DNA of 62,964 bases from contig JAKSOZ010000006.1 of assembly GCA_024405265.1 (NCBI GenBank), forward strand, positions 1 through 62,964, given 5' to 3'. The notes under the pieces are model-generated. The model did no database searches. It worked only from the letters and a program-made list of their open reading frames with translations, and was not told where the DNA came from. Shown piece by piece: positions 16,355-24,251 of this stretch. Position numbers and translations under genes: made by a program. The stretch is from Kiritimatiellia bacterium (GTDB lineage: Bacteria; Verrucomicrobiota; Kiritimatiellia; RFP12; UBA1067). How positions within the stretch are numbered: position 1 is the first letter of the stretch; every line of letters starts with the position of its first letter.

Positions 16355-17222
16355 ATTTAAGCGCCGATATCGCGGCGCTTTCTCTTTTTTTAAACGCTCC
16401 GCCGCGCTCGATATAACGGCACATCTCGAGGACATCAGTCCAGTTCTGGACGCGCTCATCGCGATTTTTCACGAGCATCGCCTCAAGAAGCTGCACGAAG
16501 CCTTCGGAGAGATTCGGGTTATTGAGACGAGGGTCATTCGACTGGAGAGTATCGCTGCACTGCGCTTTGATCGTGTCTACGATATCATAGCGCGAATACA
16601 GCGCTTCGCCGGAAGAAAGATGATAGAGCGAGGCGGCGAGCGAATAGATATCCGACCTTAAGTCGAGCTCGACGTCGTTATAGGCCTGCTCCGGCGAGAT
16701 ATAAGCGGGAGTTCCGAGAATGTGATCCATGTCGGAAATCGGCTTCCCGTCGCCTACATAGATATGACAGAGGCCTAAGTCGGTGATCTTGATTTCGCCG
16801 TTTCGATTGATCATCAGATTCTCCGGCTTCATATCGCAATGGACGAGGCCGTAATTATTCCAAGCGTAATCGAGCGCGTAAGCTACCGACTCGCAAATAA
16901 GAAGGCAATCTTCTTCGCGCACATGAGCATGACGACTCAAGTACTGGCCGTAGTTATATCCGTCGACGAATTCCATTACGTAATACCAAACGCCTTCGTG
17001 ACAGCATAAACGATAGCCTTCGACGATATTCGGGTGGCGGATCATCTCAAGCGCTCGCTCTTCGGCTTGGAAGCGTTTGAGATCGGCAGGGGAAGACGCG
17101 AATTCTTTATTGAGAATCTTTACCGCAACGATCTTATCAAGCGTCAAATCACGCGCCTTCCAGACGGTAGCCATACCGCCCTGACCACAGACTCGAATCA
17201 GCTCTAGATCAGGCAAATCCAT
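16290..17222 (-). CDS. Ser/Thr protein kinase (PknB/Hanks type)
   Basis: A 310-residue soluble kinase: glycine loop GQGGMATVW, VAVKIL lysine, catalytic HCDMKPEN (H-x-D with Cys in place of Arg), DLG in place of DFG, GTPAYISPEQA activation-loop end. The kinase fold ends near residue 285. The last 25 residues come from reading antisense through the tRNA terminator and into the tRNA itself, so the tail is probably not a conserved part. Starts directly after the stop of the sigma-54 regulator, same strand, likely the third gene of that operon. Targets unknown; phosphorylation of the neighbouring two-component pair is possible. Confidence 0.85.
   Translation of the reverse strand: MDLPDLELIRVCGQGGMATVWKARDLTLDKIVAVKILNKEFASSPADLKRFQAEERALEMIRHPNIVEGYRLCCHEGVWYYVMEFVDGYNYGQYLSRHAHVREEDCLLICESVAYALDYAWNNYGLVHCDMKPENLMINRNGEIKITDLGLCHIYVGDGKPISDMDHILGTPAYISPEQAYNDVELDLRSDIYSLAASLYHLSSGEALYSRYDIVDTIKAQCSDTLQSNDPRLNNPNLSEGFVQLLEAMLVKNRDERVQNWTDVLEMCRYIERGGAFKKRESAAISALKLVGLAGVGPATPTLKVSCSTN
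16360..16392 (+). terminator. Terminator of tRNA-Lys
   Basis: AGCGCCG (16360-16366) pairs with CGGCGCT (16373-16379), followed by TTCTCTTTTTTT. A standard intrinsic terminator six bases after the CCA end. Confidence 0.9.
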
Positions 17223-18584
17223 TTAATCGTTCAGTCCCCACTCTTTCAACTTTCGATGAAGAGTACGGCGGTTCACGCCCAAAATCTCCGCCGCTTTCGT
17301 CTTATTGCCGCGAGTCTGCTGAAGCGCGGCAAGTATCTGGCTCTTTTCGTTATCGGCAAGCGACAACGAAAACGTGAGGCGCGAAGTATCCGGCGCGGTA
17401 GCGGGGAGGGGCGAAGAAATATCAAGCGGAAGATCGTCGACCGTCAGCTTTTCTCCCGCGGAGAGGACGACCATCTTTTCGATCACGTTACGAAGTTCAC
17501 GGACATTGCCCGGCCAAGAATACTCTTCCAAAAGCTTCATCGCTTTCGGGTCGACGCCCGTGATCTTGCGCGCATTCTGCTCGGAGAACTCTTTAACGAA
17601 ACGCGAAACCAAAAGCGCGATATCTTCGCGATGATCTTTAAGCGAAGGGGTTTTTATGTCGATGACATTAAGGCGATAATAAAGATCTTCGCGGAACTTA
17701 CCCTCTTTCACGAGCTGAGCAAGATCTTTATTCGTCGCGGCAACGAGACGGAAATCGACTTTCTTCTCCTGGTTACCGCCGAGACGACGCACAGATTTGG
17801 TTTCGATAGTTCTTAAAAGAGCGATCTGAGTCGAAAGTTCGATCTCGCCGATTTCATCGAGAAAGAGCGTTCCACCCTGAGCCTGCTCGAAGCAGCCCGC
17901 CTTACCTTCCTTTAGTCCGCCCGTGAAAGTACCGGGCTCATAACCGAAAAGCTCGGACTTCAAGAGCTCATCGGAAAACGCCGCGCACTCAACGGCGATA
18001 AAAGGACCCTTGGAGCGAGTCGAAAGGTTGTGAAGCGCTCGCGCTACGAGCTCTTTACCCGTACCGCTCGGACCTTCGATAAGGACATTCGCGGCGGTAG
18101 GCGCGGCGCGGCGAATAAGCGAATAGACGCGCTCCATAGCGGGCGACTTACCGGTGAAATTCTCAAGTTCGCCTTTAAGACGAGTCTTCAGCGAAGCGAC
18201 TTCCTTTTCGAGCGAGGCCGTCTTCAAGACTTGAGCGACGCGCATCGAAAAGCGATTCAAATCGGTAATCGGTTTCTGGAAGAAATCGGCCGCACCGTCT
18301 TTCATCGCGTCGACGGCGAGATCGACCGTACCATACGCGGTAAGGAGAATACAAGCGAGATCGGGACGAAGCGCCTTCGCTTCTTTAAGCAGCTCGACGC
18401 CGCTCTTACCGGGCATCTTCACGTCGGAGATCATAAGCATAAGCTCGCTCTCTTCGGCGATAAGCTTAAGCGCCGCGTCGGCATCGGGCGCGGTAAAACA
18501 CTCGTACTCGCTCTTGAACCACCGCGCGAGAGTATCGCGAAGCGGTTTTTCGTCATCAACGATAAGAATTTTCGGCTTCATCAT
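17223..18584 (-). CDS. Sigma-54-dependent response regulator (NtrC family)
   Basis: 453 residues: receiver domain (1-115; phospho-acceptor D54 in ISDVKMPG, K104), AAA+ domain with Walker A GPSGTGKE (171-178) and Walker B GGTLFLDEIGE, and a Fis-type helix-turn-helix at the end (NKTKAAEILGVNRRTLHRKL). The loop that contacts sigma-54, normally GAFTGA, reads GTFTGG (218-223), two changes at a usually invariant site. The start overlaps the kinase gene upstream (ATGATG). Expected to activate RpoN promoters on receipt of phosphate from the partner histidine kinase; no -24/-12 target was recognised in this window. Confidence 0.9.
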   Translation of the reverse strand: MMKPKILIVDDEKPLRDTLARWFKSEYECFTAPDADAALKLIAEESELMLMISDVKMPGKSGVELLKEAKALRPDLACILLTAYGTVDLAVDAMKDGAADFFQKPITDLNRFSMRVAQVLKTASLEKEVASLKTRLKGELENFTGKSPAMERVYSLIRRAAPTAANVLIEGPSGTGKELVARALHNLSTRSKGPFIAVECAAFSDELLKSELFGYEPGTFTGGLKEGKAGCFEQAQGGTLFLDEIGEIELSTQIALLRTIETKSVRRLGGNQEKKVDFRLVAATNKDLAQLVKEGKFREDLYYRLNVIDIKTPSLKDHREDIALLVSRFVKEFSEQNARKITGVDPKAMKLLEEYSWPGNVRELRNVIEKMVVLSAGEKLTVDDLPLDISSPLPATAPDTSRLTFSLSLADNEKSQILAALQQTRGNKTKAAEILGVNRRTLHRKLKEWGLND

Positions 18585-19609
18585 TTAAGCGCTCGCACGC
18601 GTTTTTCGATACGAGGAATTTTAATCGTGAAAAGGGTGCCGGAGCCGAGTTTGGACTCCGCGGAAATAGTGCCGCCATGTTCCGAGACGATGCGGCGCGT
18701 GATCATGAGCCCTAAACCGGTACCTTTTTCTTTCGTGGTTTTATAAGGCTCGAAGAGATTGACGAGCTGATCGGGGCTCATCCCAAGTCCGTTATCTCTG
18801 AACTTGGCGAAAACGTACGAGTCGTCACAGGAAAGTTCGATATCGATAACCCCGCCGTCTTTGATCGCTTCCAACGCGTTCTTGATCAAATTGAAAAAAA
18901 CCTGCTCCATCTGAGAGATATCGAGCGCAACCGGCGGAAGCGCCGCGGGTAAATCGAGATTGACGCTGATCGAGCGCTCGACGAACTGCTCTTTCATCGT
19001 CTTGAGACAGTTCTTAAGCGGATCCGCTAGTGACCCCGGCATCAAATTAGGTTTACGCGGTCTTAGCGCGGAAAGGAAGCCACGGATAATCCCGTCCAAG
19101 CGCTTGATTTGATCCTTGCAGATCTGAATCGATTCTTTATCGGTAGGATCGCGTTCGATAAGCTGAATGTTCAGCGCTATCGCATTCAACGGATTACCGA
19201 TTTCATGCGCGACGCCGGCAGCCAAATCGGCGATCGATTTCGCCGCGCCCGAGGCGAGCTCTTCTTCGCTACGCTTCTTCTCCGCCGAGATATCGCGATA
19301 AAGGGCGAGCGTATAACCCTTGGTCGGAATCGTTTGAACTTCGTAAATCTTCTCCTCGGGATAGGAGACGGCGAATTCGTTTTTCGACGCGGAGCCGAGC
19401 GGTAAGTCGAAATCGGGGAGACCTATCGCGGCGGAATTGCGAAAGGTCTCCACGCCGTTTTGATCGTAGACGACGACGCCTTCCTTCATGGCCTTAAGTA
19501 CAGTCTCGAGAAACGCGATCTCCTGCGTCGCTATGCGATATTGTTCGCGCAGCTTACGCTCGTCGAGCTTATCGATGTGCTTTAGAACACTCTGGAAGAA
19601 CGTCTTCAT
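18581..19609 (-). CDS. PAS-containing sensor histidine kinase (NtrB-like)
   Basis: 342 residues, no membrane segment, so a cytoplasmic sensor. A PAS-like part occupies about 45-110 (MKEGVVVYDQNGVETFRN), then the phospho-acceptor H in VAHEIGNPLNAI, N box NLIKNALEAI, G1 box DNGLGMSPDQ, F box FEPYKTTKEKGTGLGL. Its stop overlaps the regulator start, so the two form one unit. The signal is unknown. A short ACTAAGCACTATGCACTAA junk-like repeat separates it from paaK. Confidence 0.9.
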   Translation of the reverse strand: MKTFFQSVLKHIDKLDERKLREQYRIATQEIAFLETVLKAMKEGVVVYDQNGVETFRNSAAIGLPDFDLPLGSASKNEFAVSYPEEKIYEVQTIPTKGYTLALYRDISAEKKRSEEELASGAAKSIADLAAGVAHEIGNPLNAIALNIQLIERDPTDKESIQICKDQIKRLDGIIRGFLSALRPRKPNLMPGSLADPLKNCLKTMKEQFVERSISVNLDLPAALPPVALDISQMEQVFFNLIKNALEAIKDGGVIDIELSCDDSYVFAKFRDNGLGMSPDQLVNLFEPYKTTKEKGTGLGLMITRRIVSEHGGTISAESKLGSGTLFTIKIPRIEKRVRALK

Positions 19610-19630
19610 CTACTAAGCACTATGCACTAA

Positions 19631-20938
19631 TTACTTCTTACGGTTATCGATAACGCGCTTGATCTTGCCCTGAGAGCGGGGAAGGGTGCCGGGGGCGACG
19701 ATATAGAGTTTCGGGCTTAGACCGACAACTTCCTTGATCGCGACGGCAACGCGCTTCTTGATAGCTTCGCACGCGGCGGGATCCTGCGAGACGGCGATCG
19801 AGTTGACTTCGACCTGAATCTCGAAGAGGTCCATCGTATCCGTCGAGGAGAGGATGATCATGTAGTGAGGCGCGACTTCGGGAACCTTCATAAGGCAAGC
19901 TTCGATCTGGCTCGGGAAGACGTTTACGCCGTGGATGATCAGCATATCGTCAGAGCGCGCGTGGACGCGGTCCATGACGCGCATCGTACGTCCGCACTTG
20001 CAAGACCCAAGCTGGAGACGCGAAAGGTCGCGCGTACGATAGCGGATCATAGGCGTTCCGACGCGGTCGAGCGTCGTGAAGACGAGTTCGCCTTCTTCGC
20101 CGTCGGGAAGAACCTCGAGCGTATCGGGGTCGATGATTTCCGGATAGAAGTGGTCTTCCCAGACATGGAGTCCGTGGCAATGTTCGCAATTACCGGCAAC
20201 GCCGGGACCGGCGATTTCTGTAAGGCCGTAGATGTCGTGAGCGGTGATGCCGGAGATATCCTCGATTTTTTCACGGATCTCGTCGGTCCAGGGCTCGGCA
20301 CCGAAAACGCCGTGCTTGAGCTTCGTGTCGCGGCGGAAATCGACGCCCATCTTCTCGGCGACGGTCGCGAGGTGAAGGAAGTAGCTCGGGGTGCAGCAGA
20401 TCGCCGTCACGCCCAAGTCCTGCATGAGCATGATCTGCTTCTCGGTATTACCGGCGCCCGTAGGAAGGACGGCGCAACCGAGTTCTTCCGCGCCATAGTG
20501 CGCGCCGAGACCACCGGTGAAAAGGCCGTAGCCGTAAGAAACCTGAACGATGTCGTCCTTGGTGATGCCGTACATCGCCATGCAACGCGCGACGCCTTCG
20601 GTCCAAATCTTGACGTCGTTCTTCGTCTGAGGAATGCAAATCGGCTTGCCGGTAGTACCCGAGGAGCAGTGGAAGCGGTTGATTTCGCTCATGGGCGCCG
20701 CAGTAAGCCCGTAGGGATATTCGTCACGAAGGTCGGTCTTCTTCATGAAGGGGAACTTGCCGAGATCCTTCAAGGTCACGAGGTCACGAGGCTTCACGCC
20801 TTTCTCATCGCAACGAGTGCGGAAGAGCTTGACGTTTTCGTATTCATAAGGAATGATCTTCTGCAATTTTTCGAGCTGCATCTTGCGGAGCTCGGGAATC
20901 GGCATAAAGTCGGGATTGGAGACGCCTTCGATTTTCAT
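19631..20938 (-). CDS. paaK: Phenylacetate-CoA ligase family enzyme
   Basis: 435 residues, the usual PaaK length. It activates an aryl acid (phenylacetate or indoleacetate) to its CoA thioester through an adenylate: the AMP-binding P-loop is CSSGTTGKP, followed by YGLTEIAGPG and the C-terminal GVNVFPSQIE and SQGKIKRV with the catalytic lysine. The CEHC...C and CKCG residues about 240-310 are typical of the anaerobic type with a structural metal. In strict anaerobes paired with indolepyruvate oxidoreductase it serves amino-acid fermentation; those genes are not in view. Upstream spacer contains TAGTGGGTAGTGG-type repeats. Confidence 0.9.
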   Translation of the reverse strand: MKIEGVSNPDFMPIPELRKMQLEKLQKIIPYEYENVKLFRTRCDEKGVKPRDLVTLKDLGKFPFMKKTDLRDEYPYGLTAAPMSEINRFHCSSGTTGKPICIPQTKNDVKIWTEGVARCMAMYGITKDDIVQVSYGYGLFTGGLGAHYGAEELGCAVLPTGAGNTEKQIMLMQDLGVTAICCTPSYFLHLATVAEKMGVDFRRDTKLKHGVFGAEPWTDEIREKIEDISGITAHDIYGLTEIAGPGVAGNCEHCHGLHVWEDHFYPEIIDPDTLEVLPDGEEGELVFTTLDRVGTPMIRYRTRDLSRLQLGSCKCGRTMRVMDRVHARSDDMLIIHGVNVFPSQIEACLMKVPEVAPHYMIILSSTDTMDLFEIQVEVNSIAVSQDPAACEAIKKRVAVAIKEVVGLSPKLYIVAPGTLPRSQGKIKRVIDNRKK

Positions 20939-20971
20939 AGGATTTAGGGAGTAGTGGGTAGTGGTTAGTTA

Positions 20972-22018
20972 TTAGTGAAAGGAGGATAGGGCTTTTATGA
21001 GCTTCGCCATCTGCTCGGGAGTGCCGATAGTTATGCGGAGTCTTTCGCCCGTCTTGGGCCCCGGGAAGTAGCGGACGAATATCTTCTTTTCTTTAAGCGC
21101 GGCGAAGATGTCCGCGGCGTTTTGACCTTCGGGCGGCTTCGCGAAGATGAAGTTCGTCTCGGAAGGGAGAACGTCCCAACCACGCGAAACAAGCGCCGCA
21201 GTAAGCTTCTCGCGCTCGGCGACGACCTTCTTCACGTTGCTACGCATGTAAGAATAATCCTTGAACGCGACGAGAGCGATCGCCTGGGCAAGGGCATCGA
21301 CATTGTAGGAGTCCTTGACCTTGTACATCGCCTCGATAAGCTTCTCAGGCCCCACGCAATAGCCGACGCGAAGTCCCGCGAGCGAAAAGCTCTTCGAGAA
21401 AGTGCGCATCACGATCAAATTCTCATTGCCTTCCTTCGTCGCGAGGTGCATGCAGTTCTCGGAAGCGAAATCGGCGTAAGCTTCGTCGACGATCACGACT
21501 CCCTTGAACTTCGCCGCGAAGTCCTCAATCTCGCTCGGGCCTTTCATCATCCCGGTCGGCGCATTAGGATTAGTAAGGAGGAAAAGGGAAGGACTAGAAG
21601 TTCTAGCTGCTCTAGAAGTTCTAGAAAGACTAGCTAGATCGAAGCCTCCCCAAGGGACGTCTCGAATATCCGCTAAAGTCTTATAGAGCGAATAGCTCGG
21701 ATCCAATGAGCCGATCGACTCGTCATTCTCGACGAAAGCTTTCGCGGCAAGAGCAAGAATCTCGTCGGAGCCGTTACCGACGAACACTTTTTCGATCGTT
21801 GTCTTGAAGCGCTTCGCGATAGCTTCACGAAGTTTTATGAAGACGGGATCGGGATACTTGCGAAGATATTCGAGATCGAAATTTCTTAAAACCTCCAAGC
21901 ACTTCGGGCTCGGAGGGTAAGGGTTCTCGTTCGTATTGAGCTTTACGACTCCGCGGCACTTCGGCTGTTCGCCGGGAGTGTACGCCACAAGCTTCTGGAC
22001 GGACTTGGTGATGCCCAT
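20972..22018 (-). CDS. hisC: Histidinol-phosphate aminotransferase
   Basis: 348 residues, fold type I PLP enzyme of histidine synthesis converting imidazole-acetol phosphate to histidinol phosphate. The N-terminus carries KLNTNENPYPPSP, substrate/PLP contacts NPNAPTG and DEAYADF, and the PLP lysine in RTFSKSFSLAGLRVG, with GERLRITIG near the end. Around residue 130 it has an extra SLSRTSRAARTSSPS segment encoded by a 9-bp tandem repeat (21594-21638), just before the LFLLTNPNAPTG strand, probably a surface loop. No other his genes are nearby. Confidence 0.9.
   Translation of the reverse strand: MGITKSVQKLVAYTPGEQPKCRGVVKLNTNENPYPPSPKCLEVLRNFDLEYLRKYPDPVFIKLREAIAKRFKTTIEKVFVGNGSDEILALAAKAFVENDESIGSLDPSYSLYKTLADIRDVPWGGFDLASLSRTSRAARTSSPSLFLLTNPNAPTGMMKGPSEIEDFAAKFKGVVIVDEAYADFASENCMHLATKEGNENLIVMRTFSKSFSLAGLRVGYCVGPEKLIEAMYKVKDSYNVDALAQAIALVAFKDYSYMRSNVKKVVAEREKLTAALVSRGWDVLPSETNFIFAKPPEGQNAADIFAALKEKKIFVRYFPGPKTGERLRITIGTPEQMAKLIKALSSFH
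21594..21638. repeat. 9-bp tandem repeat CTAGAAGTT inside hisC
   Basis: CTAG recurs at 21594, 21603, 21612, 21621 and 21630, exactly every nine bases, with units CTAGAAGTT, CTAGCTGCT, CTAGAAGTT, CTAGAAAGA, CTAGCTAGA. Nine bases keep the reading frame, and the coded peptide is a run of Ser/Arg/Thr/Ala triplets. CTAG is normally scarce in bacterial DNA, so the cluster stands out. Confidence 0.9.
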
Positions 22019-22024
22019 GAGAAA

Positions 22025-22393
22025 TTATTCGTGATTGATGAGCTCTGCGGAAGTGTGATACGTCGTTCTCGCGACTATGAAGAAAAGAATCTTCTCTTCA
22101 CTCCGAAAGCTCACGAGGTTCGCGTAATCGCGATAGCCACCTTGAGTAAGCGTGCGATCAACGATCTTTACGTTATCCTGCAACGTAGCGGTATTGCGAA
22201 ACCAAGACTGCTTCCAGGAGTTCGGATGATCGGGATTACCGGAGACGAGCGGAACGAAATTGAGAAGTCTCCAACAAGAGTTCTCGATCGTAACCAAATC
22301 GACGTTGCCTTTATGGCTGATATTGACACTACAGCAACCGGCGAGAGAGAAAGCAAGCGCGATCAGAAGAGATAATGAGATAATGCGTTTCAT
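22025..22393 (-). CDS. Small lipoprotein (tandem paralogue B)
   Basis: 122 residues with a lipoprotein signal: MKRIISLSLLIALAFSLAGC, Cys20. The mature part reads VDLVTIENSCWRLLNFVPLVSGN, closely parallel to HVIVANYGWRLFNIIPVVCGD in the neighbouring gene, so the two are tandem paralogues. The start overlaps the stop of that gene by four bases. Cargo and role unknown; the W-R-L-x-N-x-x-P-L/V-V signature looks like a small family of periplasmic lipoproteins. Confidence 0.75.
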   Translation of the reverse strand: MKRIISLSLLIALAFSLAGCCSVNISHKGNVDLVTIENSCWRLLNFVPLVSGNPDHPNSWKQSWFRNTATLQDNVKIVDRTLTQGGYRDYANLVSFRSEEKILFFIVARTTYHTSAELINHE

Positions 22394-22794
22394 CGAATGA
22401 CTCCCGAGATCTGAATTTCACGATAGCAGAGAAAATACGGAATCGGCACCGGTATCTGCGTGAAAGGAATATCGAAGAGGACACTATCGTAAGTATGATA
22501 GACGATGTTGTCAGGGGTCTTGCCGCGCTTTTCGGTGTATTCCATAAAGCGTTCTTGAACCTTATCCATCGTCACGTCATCACGAAAGAATACCGCATAC
22601 CCTTGATTCTCCAATGTCGGAGTCGTGGCGTCGCCGCATACGACCGGAATGATGTTAAATAGACGCCAGCCATAGTTGGCGACGATTACATGCTCTTCTC
22701 CCGTCGTCTGCGATATCGACGTGTCTATGGAGAAACATCCGCTGAGACATAAAGTCGCAAGCAAGGTAAAAATGACACACATTATATTTTTCAT
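22390..22794 (-). CDS. Small lipoprotein (tandem paralogue A)
   Basis: 134 residues from ATG 22794 (chosen because the signal peptide MKNIMCVIFTLLATLCLSGC starts there; the frame is open further upstream but crosses the promoter). Cys20 is the lipidated residue. Homologous to the next gene through the motif YGWRLFNIIPVV. The ATG lies nine bases after a TATAAT box with no ribosome site, so it is probably translated from a leaderless message. Function unknown. Confidence 0.75.
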   Translation of the reverse strand: MKNIMCVIFTLLATLCLSGCFSIDTSISQTTGEEHVIVANYGWRLFNIIPVVCGDATTPTLENQGYAVFFRDDVTMDKVQERFMEYTEKRGKTPDNIVYHTYDSVLFDIPFTQIPVPIPYFLCYREIQISGVIR

Positions 22795-22803
22795 AGTGTA
22801 AGT

Positions 22804-22831
22804 ATTATACCATAGAAGATTTGAATTTGAC
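22804..22831 (-). promoter_or_regulatory. Promoter of the lipoprotein pair
   Basis: On the minus strand TTGTCA (22826-22831), spacer 16, TATAAT (22804-22809), then nine bases to ATG 22794. It points away from the aminopeptidase promoter, with which it overlaps back to back. Confidence 0.65.
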
Positions 22832-22833
22832 AA

Positions 22834-22863
22834 TTGAAAAAGCGATTGAAAATTTGGTATAAT
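22834..22863 (+). promoter_or_regulatory. Promoter of the M18 aminopeptidase gene
   Basis: TTGAAA (22834-22839), spacer 18, TATAAT (22858-22863), then seven bases to ATG 22871. The start of transcription should fall on or beside the ATG. Confidence 0.7.
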
Positions 22864-22870
22864 ACAAAGC

Positions 22871-24247
22871 ATGAAAATGAACTATATGCCGATGGATAAG
22901 TATTGCGCAGAATACATGCGCTACTTGGGTATTGCCAAGACCGAACGCCGCAGCTATTCCGAAAGCGAGCGTCTTCTCAAGGCTAAAGGGTTTAAGGAAA
23001 TCTCCGCTTTCAAAACTTTGAAGGCCGGAGATAAGGTTTATCGCGGTTACGAAGGCCGTACGATCATGGCCGCCGTTATCGGCAAGAAGCCGATCAGCGA
23101 AGTCGGTCTTAAGGTCGTCGGCGGTCATACCGATGCGCCGCGTCTCGACTTGAAGCCGATTCCGCTTTACGAAAAGGGCGGCACGCTCTTCTTTGATTGC
23201 CACATGTATGGCGGCATCAAGAAGTATCAGTGGCTTACACTCCCCTTGGCGCTTTACGGATCGGTCGTCAAGAAGGACGGCACTCAGGTCGACATTGCCG
23301 TCGGCGATAAGGAAGGCGATCCCGTCTTCATGATCACTGATATTCTTCCGCACCTCGGTTACGACCAGGCGAAGGAGACGCGCGATAAGTTCTTCCCGGC
23401 GGAAGATCTCGACGTCGTCGCTTGGGTAAGCGAAGAGAAGGCCGAGAAGGGTAAGAAGGATAAAGACGAAAAGAAGAAGGTTTCTCCGCTCAAGAAGTCG
23501 TTCCTCGATTTCCTCAAGAAGGAATATGATCTCGAAGAAGAGGACTTCCTCTCCGCTGAACTCGAAATGGTTCCTGCGGGTCTCCCTAAGGAAGTCGGCT
23601 TCGACCGCATGCTTATCGGCGGCTACGGTCACGATGACCGCGTCTGCTCGTTCGCGGGTCTCCAGGCGCTCCTCAATGCCGCGGACGAAGTGCCCGAACA
23701 GACCGCGTCGATTTTGATGTGCGACAAGGAAGAAATCGGCTCCGTCGGCTCGACCGGCATGCAGAGCTCGTTCTTTGAAAACACTGTCGCAGAACTCATC
23801 GAACGCCAGGAAAAGAACGCTCGTGATATCATGGTTCGTCGTGCGCTTGAAAAGAGCTCGATGCTCTCCGCCGATGTCACGGCCGCGTCCGATCCTCACT
23901 TCGAATCGCTTGACTCGACCGGAAATGCCGCGAAGCTCGGCAAGGGCGTCGCGGCGTCGAAGTACACGGGCGGCACGTCGAAGGGCGGCTCGAGCGACTG
24001 CGGTCCCGAGTTCGTCGCGTTCATCCGCAAGGTCATGGACGAAGGCAAGGTCGAGTGGCAGATGGCCGAACTCGGCAAGCAGGAGAAGGGCGGAGGCGGC
24101 ACGATCGCGCAGTATATGTCGCGCTTCGGCATGAAGGTCCTCGATATGGGTACGCCGATGTGGAATATGCACGCTCCTTGGGAAATCACCCACAAGAACG
24201 ACTGCTGGCAGACCTATCGCGCTTACAGCGCCTATTTGAGGGCTTAA
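22871..24247 (+). CDS. M18 family aminopeptidase
   Basis: 458 residues. A dinuclear zinc aminopeptidase that removes N-terminal acidic or other residues from peptides in the cytoplasm; family M18 assemblies are tetrahedral dodecamers. Visible ligands: VVGGHTDAPRLDLKP (first metal His/Asp), DKEEIGSVGS (catalytic Glu and metal Glu), FDRMLIGGYGHDDRVCSF (metal Asp) and a C-terminal MWNMHAPWEI with the last His. A lysine-rich insertion (residues about 185-215, EEKAEKGKKDKDEKKKV) sits between. No ribosome site precedes ATG. The next gene starts five bases after its stop. Confidence 0.9.
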   Translation: MKMNYMPMDKYCAEYMRYLGIAKTERRSYSESERLLKAKGFKEISAFKTLKAGDKVYRGYEGRTIMAAVIGKKPISEVGLKVVGGHTDAPRLDLKPIPLYEKGGTLFFDCHMYGGIKKYQWLTLPLALYGSVVKKDGTQVDIAVGDKEGDPVFMITDILPHLGYDQAKETRDKFFPAEDLDVVAWVSEEKAEKGKKDKDEKKKVSPLKKSFLDFLKKEYDLEEEDFLSAELEMVPAGLPKEVGFDRMLIGGYGHDDRVCSFAGLQALLNAADEVPEQTASILMCDKEEIGSVGSTGMQSSFFENTVAELIERQEKNARDIMVRRALEKSSMLSADVTAASDPHFESLDSTGNAAKLGKGVAASKYTGGTSKGGSSDCGPEFVAFIRKVMDEGKVEWQMAELGKQEKGGGGTIAQYMSRFGMKVLDMGTPMWNMHAPWEITHKNDCWQTYRAYSAYLRA

Positions 24248-24251
24248 GAAA

